Shown here: positions 43,979 through 53,093 of the stretch, one piece after another
How the letters are laid out: each line of letters opens with the position of its first letter
How positions within the stretch are numbered: position 1 is the stretch's first letter
Source of the DNA: BOG-1155 sp963717985
Lineage (GTDB): Bacteria > Desulfobacterota > Syntrophorhabdia > Syntrophorhabdales > WCHB1-27
DNA: 64,000 bases
Direction: 5' to 3'
Assembly: GCA_963717985.1 (NCBI GenBank)
Contig: CAVQYC010000001.1
Location: forward strand, 186,001 to 250,000
Program-made: the position numbers and the translations under genes
The notes under the pieces: model-generated
Seen by the model: the letters and a program-made list of their open reading frames with translations, nothing else
What the model was told of the DNA's origin: nothing
Database searches by the model: none

Positions 43979-45366
43979 GTGATCGAGGAGATGGCTTTCC
44001 TGACCCTCTTTTCCACAGTCTCTTTTCCGAGGATCTCGATGACTTCAAAAATCCCGGGGGTCACTTCCCTGCCTGAGAGGGCCACCCTGACAGGTTGCAC
44101 CACATCGGCGAGCTTCTTGCCAAGGTCTTTGGCGATGCCGTCGACAACGACTCTCTGCCCTGCCTCGTCCAGATTCGGAAGGTCCGTAAATGCCTGAAGG
44201 AAGCGTTCCAGGATAGATTTAGCGGCCAGGGTCAGGTACTTATCCCTGGCCCTGGCCTCGTACCCGATATCTTCCTTAAAGAAAAACTCCGCCATCTGCG
44301 CCATTTCTTTAAGGGTTTTTGCGCGCTCCCTTAAGACAAGGACGATTTTCAGCAGCGTGCCCGCATCCGGCGCCCCGTACCCCATCCGTTCTATAAATGG
44401 GACGAGCCTCACGGCGATCTCGCCCGGGGGTATCGTCTTGATGTAGTGGCTGTTGAGCCACAGGAGCTTGTCCATATCGAAAATTGCGGGCGATTTCCCC
44501 ACGTGTGAAATGTCAAACTTTGCGATGAGGTCGGCGCTTGAAAAAATCTCTTCGTCGCCATGCGCCCATCCAAGCCTGGCAAGATAGTTCATGAGCGCCT
44601 CCGCAAGAAAGCCCTCTTCACGGTATTCGAGAAGTGAGGCGGCCCCGTGCCTCTTGCTCAGCCTGGCCCTGTCCTTGCCGTGGATCAAGGGCACGTGGCC
44701 GAACCGTGGGACATCAAAGCCAAGGGCCCGGTATATGAGGATCTGGCGGGGCGTGTTATTGATATGGTCGTCTCCCCGGACCACATGGGTGACACCCATA
44801 AGGGCATCATCGACGACGACCGTGAAATTGTACGTGGGCGTGCCGTCATTGCGGAAGATGATAAGATCGTCCAGCTCTTCGGCCTGGAATGAGATCTCTC
44901 CCCTCACCATATCGTCAAAGGCGATGGCGCCGGAAAGAGGGGTTTTGAAGCGGATCACGTAGGGTGCACCCGGACGCTCCTCTCTGCGCTCCCTGCATGT
45001 CCGGTCGTAGGACGGTTTACGCCCTTCCGCCAGGGCCATTGCCCTCTTTTCCTCAAGCTCCCCGGGAGTGCAGTAACATTTGTACGCGTATCCTTCGTCA
45101 AGGAGGCGGTAAGCATTCGCTTTGTAAAGGTCCGTCCTCGTGCTCTGAAAATAGAGGGGACCGTCGTAGGTGATGCCGAGCCAGGCAAGGCCGTCGAGAA
45201 TATCTTTTGTGTACTCCTCTTTTGACCGCTCCCTGTCCGTATCCTCGATTCTCAATATGAACATGCCCCCATGATGGCGGGCGAAGAGCCAGTTGAAGAG
45301 GGCGGTACGGGCGCCCCCGATGTGGAGATTCCCTGTCGGACTTGGTGCAAATCGTGTTTCGACCAT
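43975..45366 (-). CDS. gltX: Glutamyl-tRNA synthetase 1
   Basis: A 463-aa class I synthetase with the HIGH motif as PSPTGNLHIGG and the KMSKS equivalent as RLSKRHG. The domain order and length match bacterial GluRS. The C-terminal anticodon-binding domain is alpha-helical. A second GltX lies 3 kb away on the other strand. One of the two may charge tRNA-Gln as part of the transamidation route; the sequence alone does not show which. Confidence 0.95.
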   Translation of the reverse strand: MVETRFAPSPTGNLHIGGARTALFNWLFARHHGGMFILRIEDTDRERSKEEYTKDILDGLAWLGITYDGPLYFQSTRTDLYKANAYRLLDEGYAYKCYCTPGELEEKRAMALAEGRKPSYDRTCRERREERPGAPYVIRFKTPLSGAIAFDDMVRGEISFQAEELDDLIIFRNDGTPTYNFTVVVDDALMGVTHVVRGDDHINNTPRQILIYRALGFDVPRFGHVPLIHGKDRARLSKRHGAASLLEYREEGFLAEALMNYLARLGWAHGDEEIFSSADLIAKFDISHVGKSPAIFDMDKLLWLNSHYIKTIPPGEIAVRLVPFIERMGYGAPDAGTLLKIVLVLRERAKTLKEMAQMAEFFFKEDIGYEARARDKYLTLAAKSILERFLQAFTDLPNLDEAGQRVVVDGIAKDLGKKLADVVQPVRVALSGREVTPGIFEVIEILGKETVEKRVRKAISSIT

Positions 45367-45569
45367 TGGGTGTCCCGTTCTTTCCGAAGTTTTAGTGATT
45401 ATAAAGAATATTCATCCATTCATCAATCTATATTTTCCCGCACCTGTGAGGTGGCGGAAACCCAGGGAAAGAATAGGCGGAAACCATGCATCCGCTTTTC
45501 CCGATGTCTTCCGTCCTTGCCGGAAGACCCGTGGGCAGGAACCAAAACAAGTGTGATGACGACTGGTTA

Positions 45570-45598
45570 TTGAATTAGTTTGTCCAAGCTGGTATAAT
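45570..45598 (+). promoter_or_regulatory. Sigma-70 promoter of the carD operon
   Basis: TTGAAT (45570-45575), exactly 17 bp, then a perfect TATAAT (45593-45598). A start near 45605 gives a short leader to the ribosome site GGAGGTCAA and the ATG at 45637. Confidence 0.75.
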
Positions 45599-45636
45599 AG
45601 ATAACAATACGGGATAAACCCGTGATTGGAGGTCAA

Positions 45637-46128
45637 ATGCTAAAAATTGGAGAAGTGGCAGTGTATCCTGGTCATGGGGTAGGGAGAATAGAGTCTATAG
45701 AAGACAAAGTGATCTCCGGAACGAAACAGTCCTTTTACATCATGCGCATTATTGATTCCGATATGACGATTATGATACCTGTCGACAGCGCCCAGCATGC
45801 GGGCCTCCGCTATGTCATCGATTCCGAGCAGGTCTTGAAGGTTTACGAGATCCTGAAAGACAAGAGCTTTATCCACGATACATCTCCGTGGAACAGGCGG
45901 TACAAGGAGTACATGGAGCGGATCAAAAGCGGTTCCATCTTTGAGATCGCTATGGTGCTGAGGGAGCTTTACAACCTCAGGATGTGGAAAGAGCTTTCTT
46001 TCGGAGAAAGGAAGATGTTCGAGACTGCACGGAACCTCATAAAGAAAGAACTATCCATTGCGTTGAGCAAGGACGAGGAAGAGATAGTTACCGACATAGA
46101 GAGTATATTCATCCGTCCAAAAGGTTAG
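45637..46128 (+). CDS. CarD-family transcription regulator
   Basis: A 163-aa protein with an N-terminal CarD/CdnL/TRCF-type RNA polymerase interaction domain (MLKIGEVAVYPGHGVGRIES) and a helical C-terminal DNA-binding domain (about 75-160, SGSIFEIAMVLRELYNLRMW). CdnL-type proteins stabilise open complexes at rRNA and other promoters. It is first in the operon with a YacL-like protein, IspD, IspF and GltX2. The related domain occurs inside Mfd, also in this window. Confidence 0.93.
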   Translation: MLKIGEVAVYPGHGVGRIESIEDKVISGTKQSFYIMRIIDSDMTIMIPVDSAQHAGLRYVIDSEQVLKVYEILKDKSFIHDTSPWNRRYKEYMERIKSGSIFEIAMVLRELYNLRMWKELSFGERKMFETARNLIKKELSIALSKDEEEIVTDIESIFIRPKG

Positions 46129-46133
46129 ATTCG

Positions 46134-47180
46134 TTGACCATCATATCTCAGCTTGTTCTTGTGGCGGTAACAGCCGTTGCCGGCTATTTTATCATAAAAG
46201 AGGTTTCTCCGAATCCGCTTTACGATCTGATCGGGGCTGCCTTGGGCCTGGTGCTCGGCTATCTTGTCATCAAGCTCGAAGAGAAGCTGAAGGAAATACC
46301 CCTCAAGATCATCATCGGCACACTGCTGGGCATTACCATAGGTTTGTTTGTCACGAACCTGTTCATATCGAAGCTTCTGCTGACCCACGCAAAGGATGTT
46401 CCCATCACCCTGCCGATTTATATTTTGCTCTACTTCGTCATGGGATATCTGGGCTTCCGCATCGGTGAGAAAAAAAGCCACACCCTCGATTTGTCAAAAG
46501 TGCCGCTCTTCGGGACGATGGAAGCGAGTGAGGGCAACAAGATCCTCGACACGAGCGTGATCATCGACGGCAGGATCGCAGACGTGTGTGAAGCGGGCTT
46601 CATAGAAGGCACCTTCATCATTCCCCAGTTTGTCCTCTACGAAATCCAACACATCGCGGACCTTCAGGACCCGGTGAGGAAGACGAGGGGCAGGCGCGGT
46701 CTCGAAATATTGCACAGGCTGCAAAAGCAGACCCAGATCAAGGTCAAGATTGTCGATATCGATTTTCCCAAGCAGAAAGACGTGGACTCAAAGCTGATAG
46801 CCCTTGCAAAAAGCCTGCAGGGAAAAATAGTGACAAACGATTATAACCTCAATAAAGTAGCCGAGTTGCAGGGGATCAGCGTGCTCAATATGAACGAGCT
46901 GGCTGCTGCGCTGAAGCCGGCGATCCTTCCGGGAGAGCAACTCAGCATCAGGATCGTCAAGGAAGGCAAGGAGTATGGACAGGGCATAGGGTATCTGGAC
47001 GACGGCACGATGGTGGTAGTCGACGATTCAAAAAAGCTGATAGGTAAGACGGTAGATGTGGTGGTGACCAGTCTTCTGCAAACAACTTCCGGTCGTATGA
47101 TTTTTGGCAAGCTCAAGGAGCAGGCGGAGAAAGGACTCTATTTTCCCGAAGACTACAACTACGAAGAGCATGTGAGGTAG
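46134..47180 (+). CDS. Membrane PIN/TRAM-domain protein (YacL-like)
   Basis: A 348-aa protein with four membrane helices in the first 115 residues, then a PIN nuclease domain (about 130-265) with acidic residues in LDTSVIIDGRIADV and KIVTNDYNLNKVAE, and a C-terminal TRAM RNA-binding domain (about 270-335). It matches the YacL family of Bacillus, a putative RNase at the membrane. The start is TTG 46134 with AAGG nine bases upstream, 5 bp after carD; no ATG is available nearby. Confidence 0.9.
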   Translation: MTIISQLVLVAVTAVAGYFIIKEVSPNPLYDLIGAALGLVLGYLVIKLEEKLKEIPLKIIIGTLLGITIGLFVTNLFISKLLLTHAKDVPITLPIYILLYFVMGYLGFRIGEKKSHTLDLSKVPLFGTMEASEGNKILDTSVIIDGRIADVCEAGFIEGTFIIPQFVLYEIQHIADLQDPVRKTRGRRGLEILHRLQKQTQIKVKIVDIDFPKQKDVDSKLIALAKSLQGKIVTNDYNLNKVAELQGISVLNMNELAAALKPAILPGEQLSIRIVKEGKEYGQGIGYLDDGTMVVVDDSKKLIGKTVDVVVTSLLQTTSGRMIFGKLKEQAEKGLYFPEDYNYEEHVR

Positions 47181-47181
47181 C

Positions 47182-47880
47182 ATGAGAACTTTGGCGATAG
47201 TCCTTGCCGGCGGCGCCGGTAAGCGCATGGGCTCTTCCACCAGCAAACAGTTTCTCCTCCTCGACAACAGACCCATCCTTGTGCACACACTGCAGATCTT
47301 CCAGGAATGCAGATCTGTCGACGGCATCTACCTGGTGGTAAACCACCGGGATCTGCCCATCATACAGGAAGAGATCTTAGAGACATACCACTTCAGCAAG
47401 ATCATGAAGCTTGTCATCGGCGGCCGGCTCAGACAGGATTCCGTGCGGAACGGGCTCGAGGCAATAGACGAGTCCTGCGACGTGGTCATCATTCATGATG
47501 CCGCCCGTCCGTTTGTATCGCCTGCCTTCGTGGAGAAATCGATATTCCTGATGGAAATGTTCGACGCCGTTGTCCCCGCAATTCCCGCAAGAGATACGAT
47601 CAAGGTGATCTCGAAAGAAGGGTTTGTCCTGAAAACCCTGGAGAGGGATTCCCTCTGGCACATCCAGACGCCCCAGACTTTTAAGTATGACCTGATCGCG
47701 AAGGCCTACAGGGAAGGCATGGCGAAGAAGCTCTGCGGCTACGACGACTCGACCTTCATAGAGTATCTGGGCAAGAAGGTCAAGGTGGTTGAAGGCTCCC
47801 CCTATAACATCAAGATAACGACTCCGGAAGATTTGCTTATTGCGAGAGGCATCCTTGCACAGTTGAAAGGAAATACATGA
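47182..47880 (+). CDS. ispD: 2-C-methyl-D-erythritol 4-phosphate cytidylyltransferase
   Basis: A 232-aa MEP-pathway enzyme coupling CTP to methylerythritol phosphate. It shows the nucleotide-binding LAGGAGKRMGSSTSKQFLLL (CTP site Arg and Lys), VIIHDAARPFV and the Thr/Asp-containing WHIQTPQTFKYDLI. Length is typical. It begins one base after the YacL-like stop and ends in an ATGA overlap with ispF. Confidence 0.96.
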   Translation: MRTLAIVLAGGAGKRMGSSTSKQFLLLDNRPILVHTLQIFQECRSVDGIYLVVNHRDLPIIQEEILETYHFSKIMKLVIGGRLRQDSVRNGLEAIDESCDVVIIHDAARPFVSPAFVEKSIFLMEMFDAVVPAIPARDTIKVISKEGFVLKTLERDSLWHIQTPQTFKYDLIAKAYREGMAKKLCGYDDSTFIEYLGKKVKVVEGSPYNIKITTPEDLLIARGILAQLKGNT

Positions 47881-48359
47881 GGGTTGGTCTCGGTTACGAC
47901 GCGCATGCATTTGTCGTGGGCAGGCCCTTGTTCCTCGGTGGCCTGCGCATTGCGCATCCGCTGGGCCTGCTCGGCCACTCGGATGGAGACGTGCTGCTCC
48001 ATGCGATCAGCGACGCGATATTGGGCGCGGCCGGTGCGGACAATATAGGCGTGCATTTCCCGAATACGGACAAGGGCATAGAAGGCATCGAAAGCGCGCG
48101 GATCCTCGCCCGTTCTGTAGAGCTGGCGAGAGAAAAAGGTTACGAGATCGTCAACGTGGACGCGGTCATCGTGTGTGAGGCGCCCAGGATCCAACAGCAC
48201 AGCGTGGAGATGAGGGCAAATATTGCCCGCATCATGGCGGTGGACGTCGATAGGATAAGCATCAAGGGCAAGACAACAGAGGGCATGGGCTTTGCCGGAA
48301 GAAAAGAGGGGATCGAGTCTTTTGCGGTCTGCCTTCTGGATACTGTCAAGAGCCTATAA
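47877..48359 (+). CDS. ispF: 2-C-methyl-D-erythritol 2,4-cyclodiphosphate synthase
   Basis: A 160-aa trimeric MEP-pathway enzyme. Zn-binding residues are in GLGYDAHAF (Asp8, His10) and LLGHSDGDVLLHAISDAI (His), with GKTTEGMGFAGRKEGI near the C-terminus. The 4-bp overlap with ispD gives coupled synthesis; ispD-ispF adjacency or fusion is common. Confidence 0.97.
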   Translation: MRVGLGYDAHAFVVGRPLFLGGLRIAHPLGLLGHSDGDVLLHAISDAILGAAGADNIGVHFPNTDKGIEGIESARILARSVELAREKGYEIVNVDAVIVCEAPRIQQHSVEMRANIARIMAVDVDRISIKGKTTEGMGFAGRKEGIESFAVCLLDTVKSL

Positions 48360-48424
48360 AAAGATGAAAAATCACGCTGAAGCAAGGCACGTATTTATGT
48401 CTCTTCTCTTTTATGAAGGGGAGG

Positions 48425-48482
48425 CTCCATCGGCTCCGCCGATGGAGGGGGCGACGCTAGCCCCGATAATTGCATAGGGGCG
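48425..48482 (+). promoter_or_regulatory. Hairpins between ispF and gltX2, the second masking the gltX2 ribosome site
   Basis: A perfect 10-bp hairpin CTCCATCGGC/GCCGATGGAG (48425-48447, loop of 3) is followed by GCCCC...GGGGC, whose 3' arm contains the AGGGGC ribosome site of gltX2. The arrangement suggests a partial terminator or translation control. Confidence 0.4.
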
Positions 48483-48483
48483 C

Positions 48484-49854
48484 ATGGTAAGGGTACGGTT
48501 TGCACCCAGTCCCACCGGGAACCTGCACGTAGGCAATGGAAGGACTGCCGTCCTTAACTACCTCTTTGCCCGGCACAACAAGGGCCGCTTGATCCTGAGA
48601 ATAGAGGATACCGACCTGGAGCGGTCGGAGACGCTCTTTGAAGACGCCATCGGGGACGATCTGGGCTGGCTTGGTTTGACGGCCGATGAGGGGCCGTACC
48701 GGCAGTCGGAAAGGCTTGATATTTACCGGGCTTACGCCGGTGAGCTTCTCGATAAAGGTCTTGCCTACAAGTGTTTCTGCTCAAAAGAGGAGCTGGAAAA
48801 AGCCCGCAGCGATGCGCAACGCCTGAAGATACCGCCGAGGTACGGGCGGACCTGCCGGAACCTGACCCCAGAAACCATAAGGGGGCTTGAGGCGCAGGGT
48901 AGACCTTTTGTACTCAGGTTCAAATCACTTGAGAGAAAGATCGCCTTCAAGGACGTGATCCACGGAGAGATGGAATTTCCTGCCGACCATGTGGATGATT
49001 TTATCATCATGAGAACAGACGGGGTGGCCTCTTACAACTTCGCTGCCGCAGTGGACGATCTTTTGATGGATATCACCCACGTCGTCAGGGGGAGCGACCA
49101 TCTCTCGAACACGCCGAAGCAGATTATGCTCTTTCTCGCCTTCGGGAAAGAGCCGCCCACATATGCCCACCACTCGCTGCTCACTGGCAGCGACAGGAAA
49201 CCATTGAGCAAGAGGCACGGCGCCACGACAGTGGCGGAATTCAGAAGCTTGGGCATCCTGCCGGAGGCTATGGTGAACTACCTGGCAATTATCGGCCGGA
49301 AGACGGACAGCGAGTTTATGGGCCGTGACGGCCTGGTAGAGACGTTTTCCCTCGATTCTTTTTCATCGTCGGACGCCCTGTTCGATCTTGATAAGCTGTT
49401 CTGGCTGAACAAAGAGCATATGCGGGCCATGGAACCCGGCCTTCTCGCGGAACGGATGGGCTTACCGGGCACGGACGGTGAAAAGGTGGCGATTTTGCGG
49501 GAAAACGCAAAGACCCTTCAGGAGATGCGCTCGATGCTGGCCATATTCGATAGCGCCGACGTAGAGGAGGAGGGGGTAAGCTTCCTTTCCTCCTTGAGGG
49601 ACTCATCGCAGATACCGGCGCTCCTCCGAAGGATAGCCGAAGGGGACTACGACGATTTTGAGAGGCTCTTCAAAGAACTGGAGAAGGGGGGCACCCTTTC
49701 AAAGAGGGAGCTCTTCATGCTTCTCCGTATAGCGATCACCGGCAGGCGGAGCGGCCCGCCGCTGAAAGAACTCTACCGGTTGATCCCGAGAGGTAGTATA
49801 CTTGAGAGAATAGCATGGTTGGAACAAAAGTTTTCTACGCCGTTAAACGCCTGA
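48484..49854 (+). CDS. gltX: Glutamyl-tRNA synthetase 2
   Basis: A 456-aa GluRS with HIGH as PSPTGNLHVGN and KMSKS as PLSKRHG. It is a paralog of the GltX at 43975-45366 and differs clearly from it in the C-terminal anticodon-binding domain. Its position after yacL-ispD-ispF matches the conserved order yacL-ispD-ispF-gltX known from Bacillus, so this copy is probably the ancestral one of the locus. It overlaps the histidine kinase gene by 40 bp. Confidence 0.94.
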   Translation: MVRVRFAPSPTGNLHVGNGRTAVLNYLFARHNKGRLILRIEDTDLERSETLFEDAIGDDLGWLGLTADEGPYRQSERLDIYRAYAGELLDKGLAYKCFCSKEELEKARSDAQRLKIPPRYGRTCRNLTPETIRGLEAQGRPFVLRFKSLERKIAFKDVIHGEMEFPADHVDDFIIMRTDGVASYNFAAAVDDLLMDITHVVRGSDHLSNTPKQIMLFLAFGKEPPTYAHHSLLTGSDRKPLSKRHGATTVAEFRSLGILPEAMVNYLAIIGRKTDSEFMGRDGLVETFSLDSFSSSDALFDLDKLFWLNKEHMRAMEPGLLAERMGLPGTDGEKVAILRENAKTLQEMRSMLAIFDSADVEEEGVSFLSSLRDSSQIPALLRRIAEGDYDDFERLFKELEKGGTLSKRELFMLLRIAITGRRSGPPLKELYRLIPRGSILERIAWLEQKFSTPLNA

Positions 49855-51314
49855 CAAACGTCAAGGCCCTCTTACGCCGTTTCTCCCTCAGAACGCAGCT
49901 TCTCCTGATCCTTCTTTTTATCCTCCTCATATCCATAAGCTCTCTTTCCATCATCTCGGCAAGGAGCGAAGAGCTGATCATCGATAAGGTGACGGACGAC
50001 CTCGATGACATTACAAAGGCGATCCAGATAAGCGTGGAGGAGCTGACCTACAGGGGTGACAGCACGCAAAGGCTCAAGAGCTACGTGGATATGCTCAACC
50101 GGAAAGGTGTAAAGGAAATATCTATCATAAGCGATGACGCCCAGGTGATAGCGAGCTCGAACCCGAAGAAGATAGGCACTACGGAAAACCCGAAGAAGAT
50201 GGCGGGGCAGAATAAGTTCGGGCAGAAAAAGAATCTCATCATTACGGCCAAGCTCGGAGAAGAGAGCAAAAAGGAGGGGCAGCGCCTCTACAACGTGATC
50301 ATGCCTGTCTCCATCAAGGGCCAAAATCTCGGCTACATCCACATCAGCATGATCCTTGATGATTACAAGTTCCTGCAGAGGCGGAATCACCTCAAGAGGA
50401 TATTGAGCACCCTTTTCGCCTTCGGCATAGGCATCATCGCGTCGTTGATCCTCGCAGACCAGTATACCGACCCCATCAAGAAGATTGCGAACGCAAGCAG
50501 GAAAATTGCCGAGGGAAAGCTCGTCAAGATACCGGAAAGCGAGCGAAAAGACGAGATAGGGGTGCTCGTGAAAAGTTTCAACGAGATGGTCGAGAAGCTG
50601 GCCGAAAGGAAGGACCTCGAAGAAAAATTGAAGAAGACGGAGCAGCTTTCGATGATAGGCCAGCTCGCCTCGGGAATTGCCCATGAGATACGCAACCCCC
50701 TCAACTTCCTCTCCCTGTCCATCGGTCACATAAAGGAAAGGCTCGCGGAAGAGGGGATATCGGAAGGCGACGATATCAACAACCTCCTCGACAACCTGAA
50801 GAAGGAGCTCTATCGCGTCAATGAGCTGATACACAATTTTCTTTTCGTGGGAAAGCCGATCACCCTGAACAAGGAATGGGTAAGTGCTGAGGCCCTCATG
50901 CAGGAGGCATTGTACATGGCGGCCGACAAGGTAAGGGACGGCATAGAGATTACCTGCTCGGGCCTTGAGGAAGATATACGGATTTACTGCGACAGGGAGT
51001 ACATGCGGATGTGCCTGATCAACCTTATCCTCAACTCCGCCCAGGCGATCGAAGACAAGGGTACTATTGTCGTGACCTTTGCGGCCGGCGACGGCGTGAC
51101 ATCCATTTCGGTTACCGACAACGGCAAGGGCATGGAGGGAGAAGACATCGACAAGATATTCGAGCCGTACTACTCAACCAAGAAGCTGGGTATAGGCCTC
51201 GGACTCACCATAACAAAACGGCTGGTTGAAGAACACGCAGGCACGATCTCGGCGGAGAGCATCGCAGGAGAGAAGACGGTGGTCACAATAAAGGTGCCCA
51301 ATGCAATCTCATAA
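49815..51314 (+). CDS. Sensor histidine kinase, NtrB/ZraS-like
   Basis: A 499-aa kinase. Two membrane helices (about 28-48 and 197-215) enclose a periplasmic sensor domain; HAMP follows (DQYTDPIKKIANASRKIAEGK), then the H-box IAHEIRNPLNF and an HATPase domain with SVTDNGKGMEGEDI and GLGLTITKRLV. The adjacent sigma-54-type regulator is its likely partner. The ATG lies inside the end of gltX2, with GAGAGAA upstream. Confidence 0.94.
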   Translation: MVGTKVFYAVKRLTNVKALLRRFSLRTQLLLILLFILLISISSLSIISARSEELIIDKVTDDLDDITKAIQISVEELTYRGDSTQRLKSYVDMLNRKGVKEISIISDDAQVIASSNPKKIGTTENPKKMAGQNKFGQKKNLIITAKLGEESKKEGQRLYNVIMPVSIKGQNLGYIHISMILDDYKFLQRRNHLKRILSTLFAFGIGIIASLILADQYTDPIKKIANASRKIAEGKLVKIPESERKDEIGVLVKSFNEMVEKLAERKDLEEKLKKTEQLSMIGQLASGIAHEIRNPLNFLSLSIGHIKERLAEEGISEGDDINNLLDNLKKELYRVNELIHNFLFVGKPITLNKEWVSAEALMQEALYMAADKVRDGIEITCSGLEEDIRIYCDREYMRMCLINLILNSAQAIEDKGTIVVTFAAGDGVTSISVTDNGKGMEGEDIDKIFEPYYSTKKLGIGLGLTITKRLVEEHAGTISAESIAGEKTVVTIKVPNAIS

Positions 51315-52749
51315 GGGAACGGTCCTCGTCGTAGAGGATGACGCGAACCAAAGGGGCATTGTCACCACGATCCTCGTGAAAGACGGTTTTTACGTGGAGG
51401 ACGTGGGAACTGGAAAAAAGGCGCTTGAGCTAGCCAAGAACGGCACCTTTGAAGTGGTGTTGACAGACCTCCGTCTGCCCGATATGGAAGGCACCGAGAT
51501 ACTGAAAGAGGTGAAGTCCCAGAACCGTCCCTGCCACGTGATCGTGATGACCGCCTACGGCTCTATCCCCTCGGCTATAGAGGCGACAAAACTGGGCGCC
51601 TTCCACTACCTCGAAAAGCCTCTGGAAAAGGACCATCTCCTCCTGGTCGTGAACAACGCGATCAATCAGGTGAATCTGCTCAAAGACAACCTGATGCTCA
51701 AGGACCAGCTTTTTGATAAGTTTCACCTCGACAATATTGTCGGCGATCACGGCAGCATGCGCGCCCTTTTTGCCATCGTGAGAAAAGTGGCGCCCACCAA
51801 CTCCACCGTGCTCGTGTATGGAGAAAGCGGTACGGGAAAAGAGCTCTTCGCGAAGAGCATCCATTACAACAGCCCGAGAAAGAATCACCCCTTCTTTGCG
51901 ATAAACTGCGCCGCGATTCCGGAAAATCTCCTCGAAAGCGAGCTGTTCGGCTACGAGAAGGGCGCGTTCACCGGCGCCTTCACCCGCCACACAGGTCTTT
52001 TTGAGCAGGCAAACGGCAGCACCCTTTTCCTGGACGAGATCGGCGATCTCACCCTTGCCATGCAGGCGAAGATTTTGCGTGCGATCCAGGAAAAAGAGAT
52101 ACGGCGGGTCGGAGGCAAGGAGACCTTAAAGCTGGATGTGCGCATCATCGCTGCCACGAATAAGAAGCTGGAAGAAGAGATAGCCCTGGGGAATTTCCGC
52201 GAAGACCTGTACTACCGCTTGAACGTGATCGCCTTTACTATCCCACCTCTCAGAGACAAGAAAACCGATATCCCCATCCTGGTCGAGCATTTTCTGAAGA
52301 AACTGAACGAAACCCATGGTCACAAAAAAACTGTTTCAAAAGAGGCGCTCCAGGCCATGATCGATTATTCATGGCCGGGGAATATAAGGCAGCTCGATTC
52401 CGTGCTGGAGCGCGCCTACATCATGTGCGAGGAAGAGACGATCGGCGTCGAACATATGCCCGGGGAGATAAAGCAGTCAGGAATCGAAAACGCTTCCGAC
52501 AAATTGCGGGCCGTCGTTGACTACCTGATCGATGCGAAGCTGACCGCTGCCGAATACCGTCTCTACCTGTACCTGACGAAGCTCGACGGCGAGGGGCGGA
52601 CGGATGCCGGGCTGCCGGAGCCGAAGGTCATCATGGAACGGCTCGGCATCAACAGGGATACATTTTTTGTCGGCATCGCCAAGTTGAAAGAGACGGGATT
52701 GTACGACTTTAAGGCAAGGCGAAGCCAGGCGAAGCGCCCGGGCATCTAG
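51301..52749 (+). CDS. Sigma-54-dependent response regulator (NtrC-type) with atypical C-terminus
   Basis: A 482-aa regulator. Receiver domain (1-about 120) with phospho-acceptor Asp in VVLTDLRLPDMEG and Lys in YLEKPLEK; AAA+ domain (about 140-370) with Walker A GESGTGKELFAKS, the sigma-54 contact loop GAFTGAF and Walker B TLFLDEIGDL. The C-terminal 90 residues (VDYLIDAKLTAAEYRLYLYL, then MERLGINRDTFFVGIAKLKE) look like a winged helix rather than the usual Fis-type HTH. Overlaps the kinase gene by 14 bp. Confidence 0.94.
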   Translation: MQSHKGTVLVVEDDANQRGIVTTILVKDGFYVEDVGTGKKALELAKNGTFEVVLTDLRLPDMEGTEILKEVKSQNRPCHVIVMTAYGSIPSAIEATKLGAFHYLEKPLEKDHLLLVVNNAINQVNLLKDNLMLKDQLFDKFHLDNIVGDHGSMRALFAIVRKVAPTNSTVLVYGESGTGKELFAKSIHYNSPRKNHPFFAINCAAIPENLLESELFGYEKGAFTGAFTRHTGLFEQANGSTLFLDEIGDLTLAMQAKILRAIQEKEIRRVGGKETLKLDVRIIAATNKKLEEEIALGNFREDLYYRLNVIAFTIPPLRDKKTDIPILVEHFLKKLNETHGHKKTVSKEALQAMIDYSWPGNIRQLDSVLERAYIMCEEETIGVEHMPGEIKQSGIENASDKLRAVVDYLIDAKLTAAEYRLYLYLTKLDGEGRTDAGLPEPKVIMERLGINRDTFFVGIAKLKETGLYDFKARRSQAKRPGI

Positions 52750-52788
52750 GGTGCTTTCCCTCCTCTGCCCTCGGGCGCGGACCGCCCC

Positions 52789-52980
52789 CTATGCCTTCTT
52801 GTCCATCACCAGCGTGCCGGCTACTGCGTAATCGTCCTTGGCCATCTCCTGCAGAATAATCCGCACATCCTCATTTTTCACATCCAGACTTTTCACCACG
52901 GCATCGGTAATGGTCGCCACGAGCTTTCTCTTCTGATCTACCGTTCTTCCCTTGATCATGTGCACCTGAATGATCGGCAT
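52789..52980 (-). CDS. 4-oxalocrotonate tautomerase-family protein
   Basis: A 63-aa small tautomerase beginning MPIIQVHMIKGRTVDQKR. After Met removal the N-terminal Pro would be the catalytic base, as in all family members. Ends DKKA. GGAAGGAGG precedes the ATG at 52980; a longer in-frame start would hide the Pro. Convergent with the regulator gene. Substrate not predictable. Confidence 0.9.
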   Translation of the reverse strand: MPIIQVHMIKGRTVDQKRKLVATITDAVVKSLDVKNEDVRIILQEMAKDDYAVAGTLVMDKKA

Positions 52981-53093
52981 AAACCCTCCTTCCCCTATCG
53001 AAATTATACTACCATAAACCCTTCTTCCCCATGCAGGATCGCCTTGCAGGGGGGGCAAGACATATAGGATTTCCACGCGATGACCGCGCCGCT

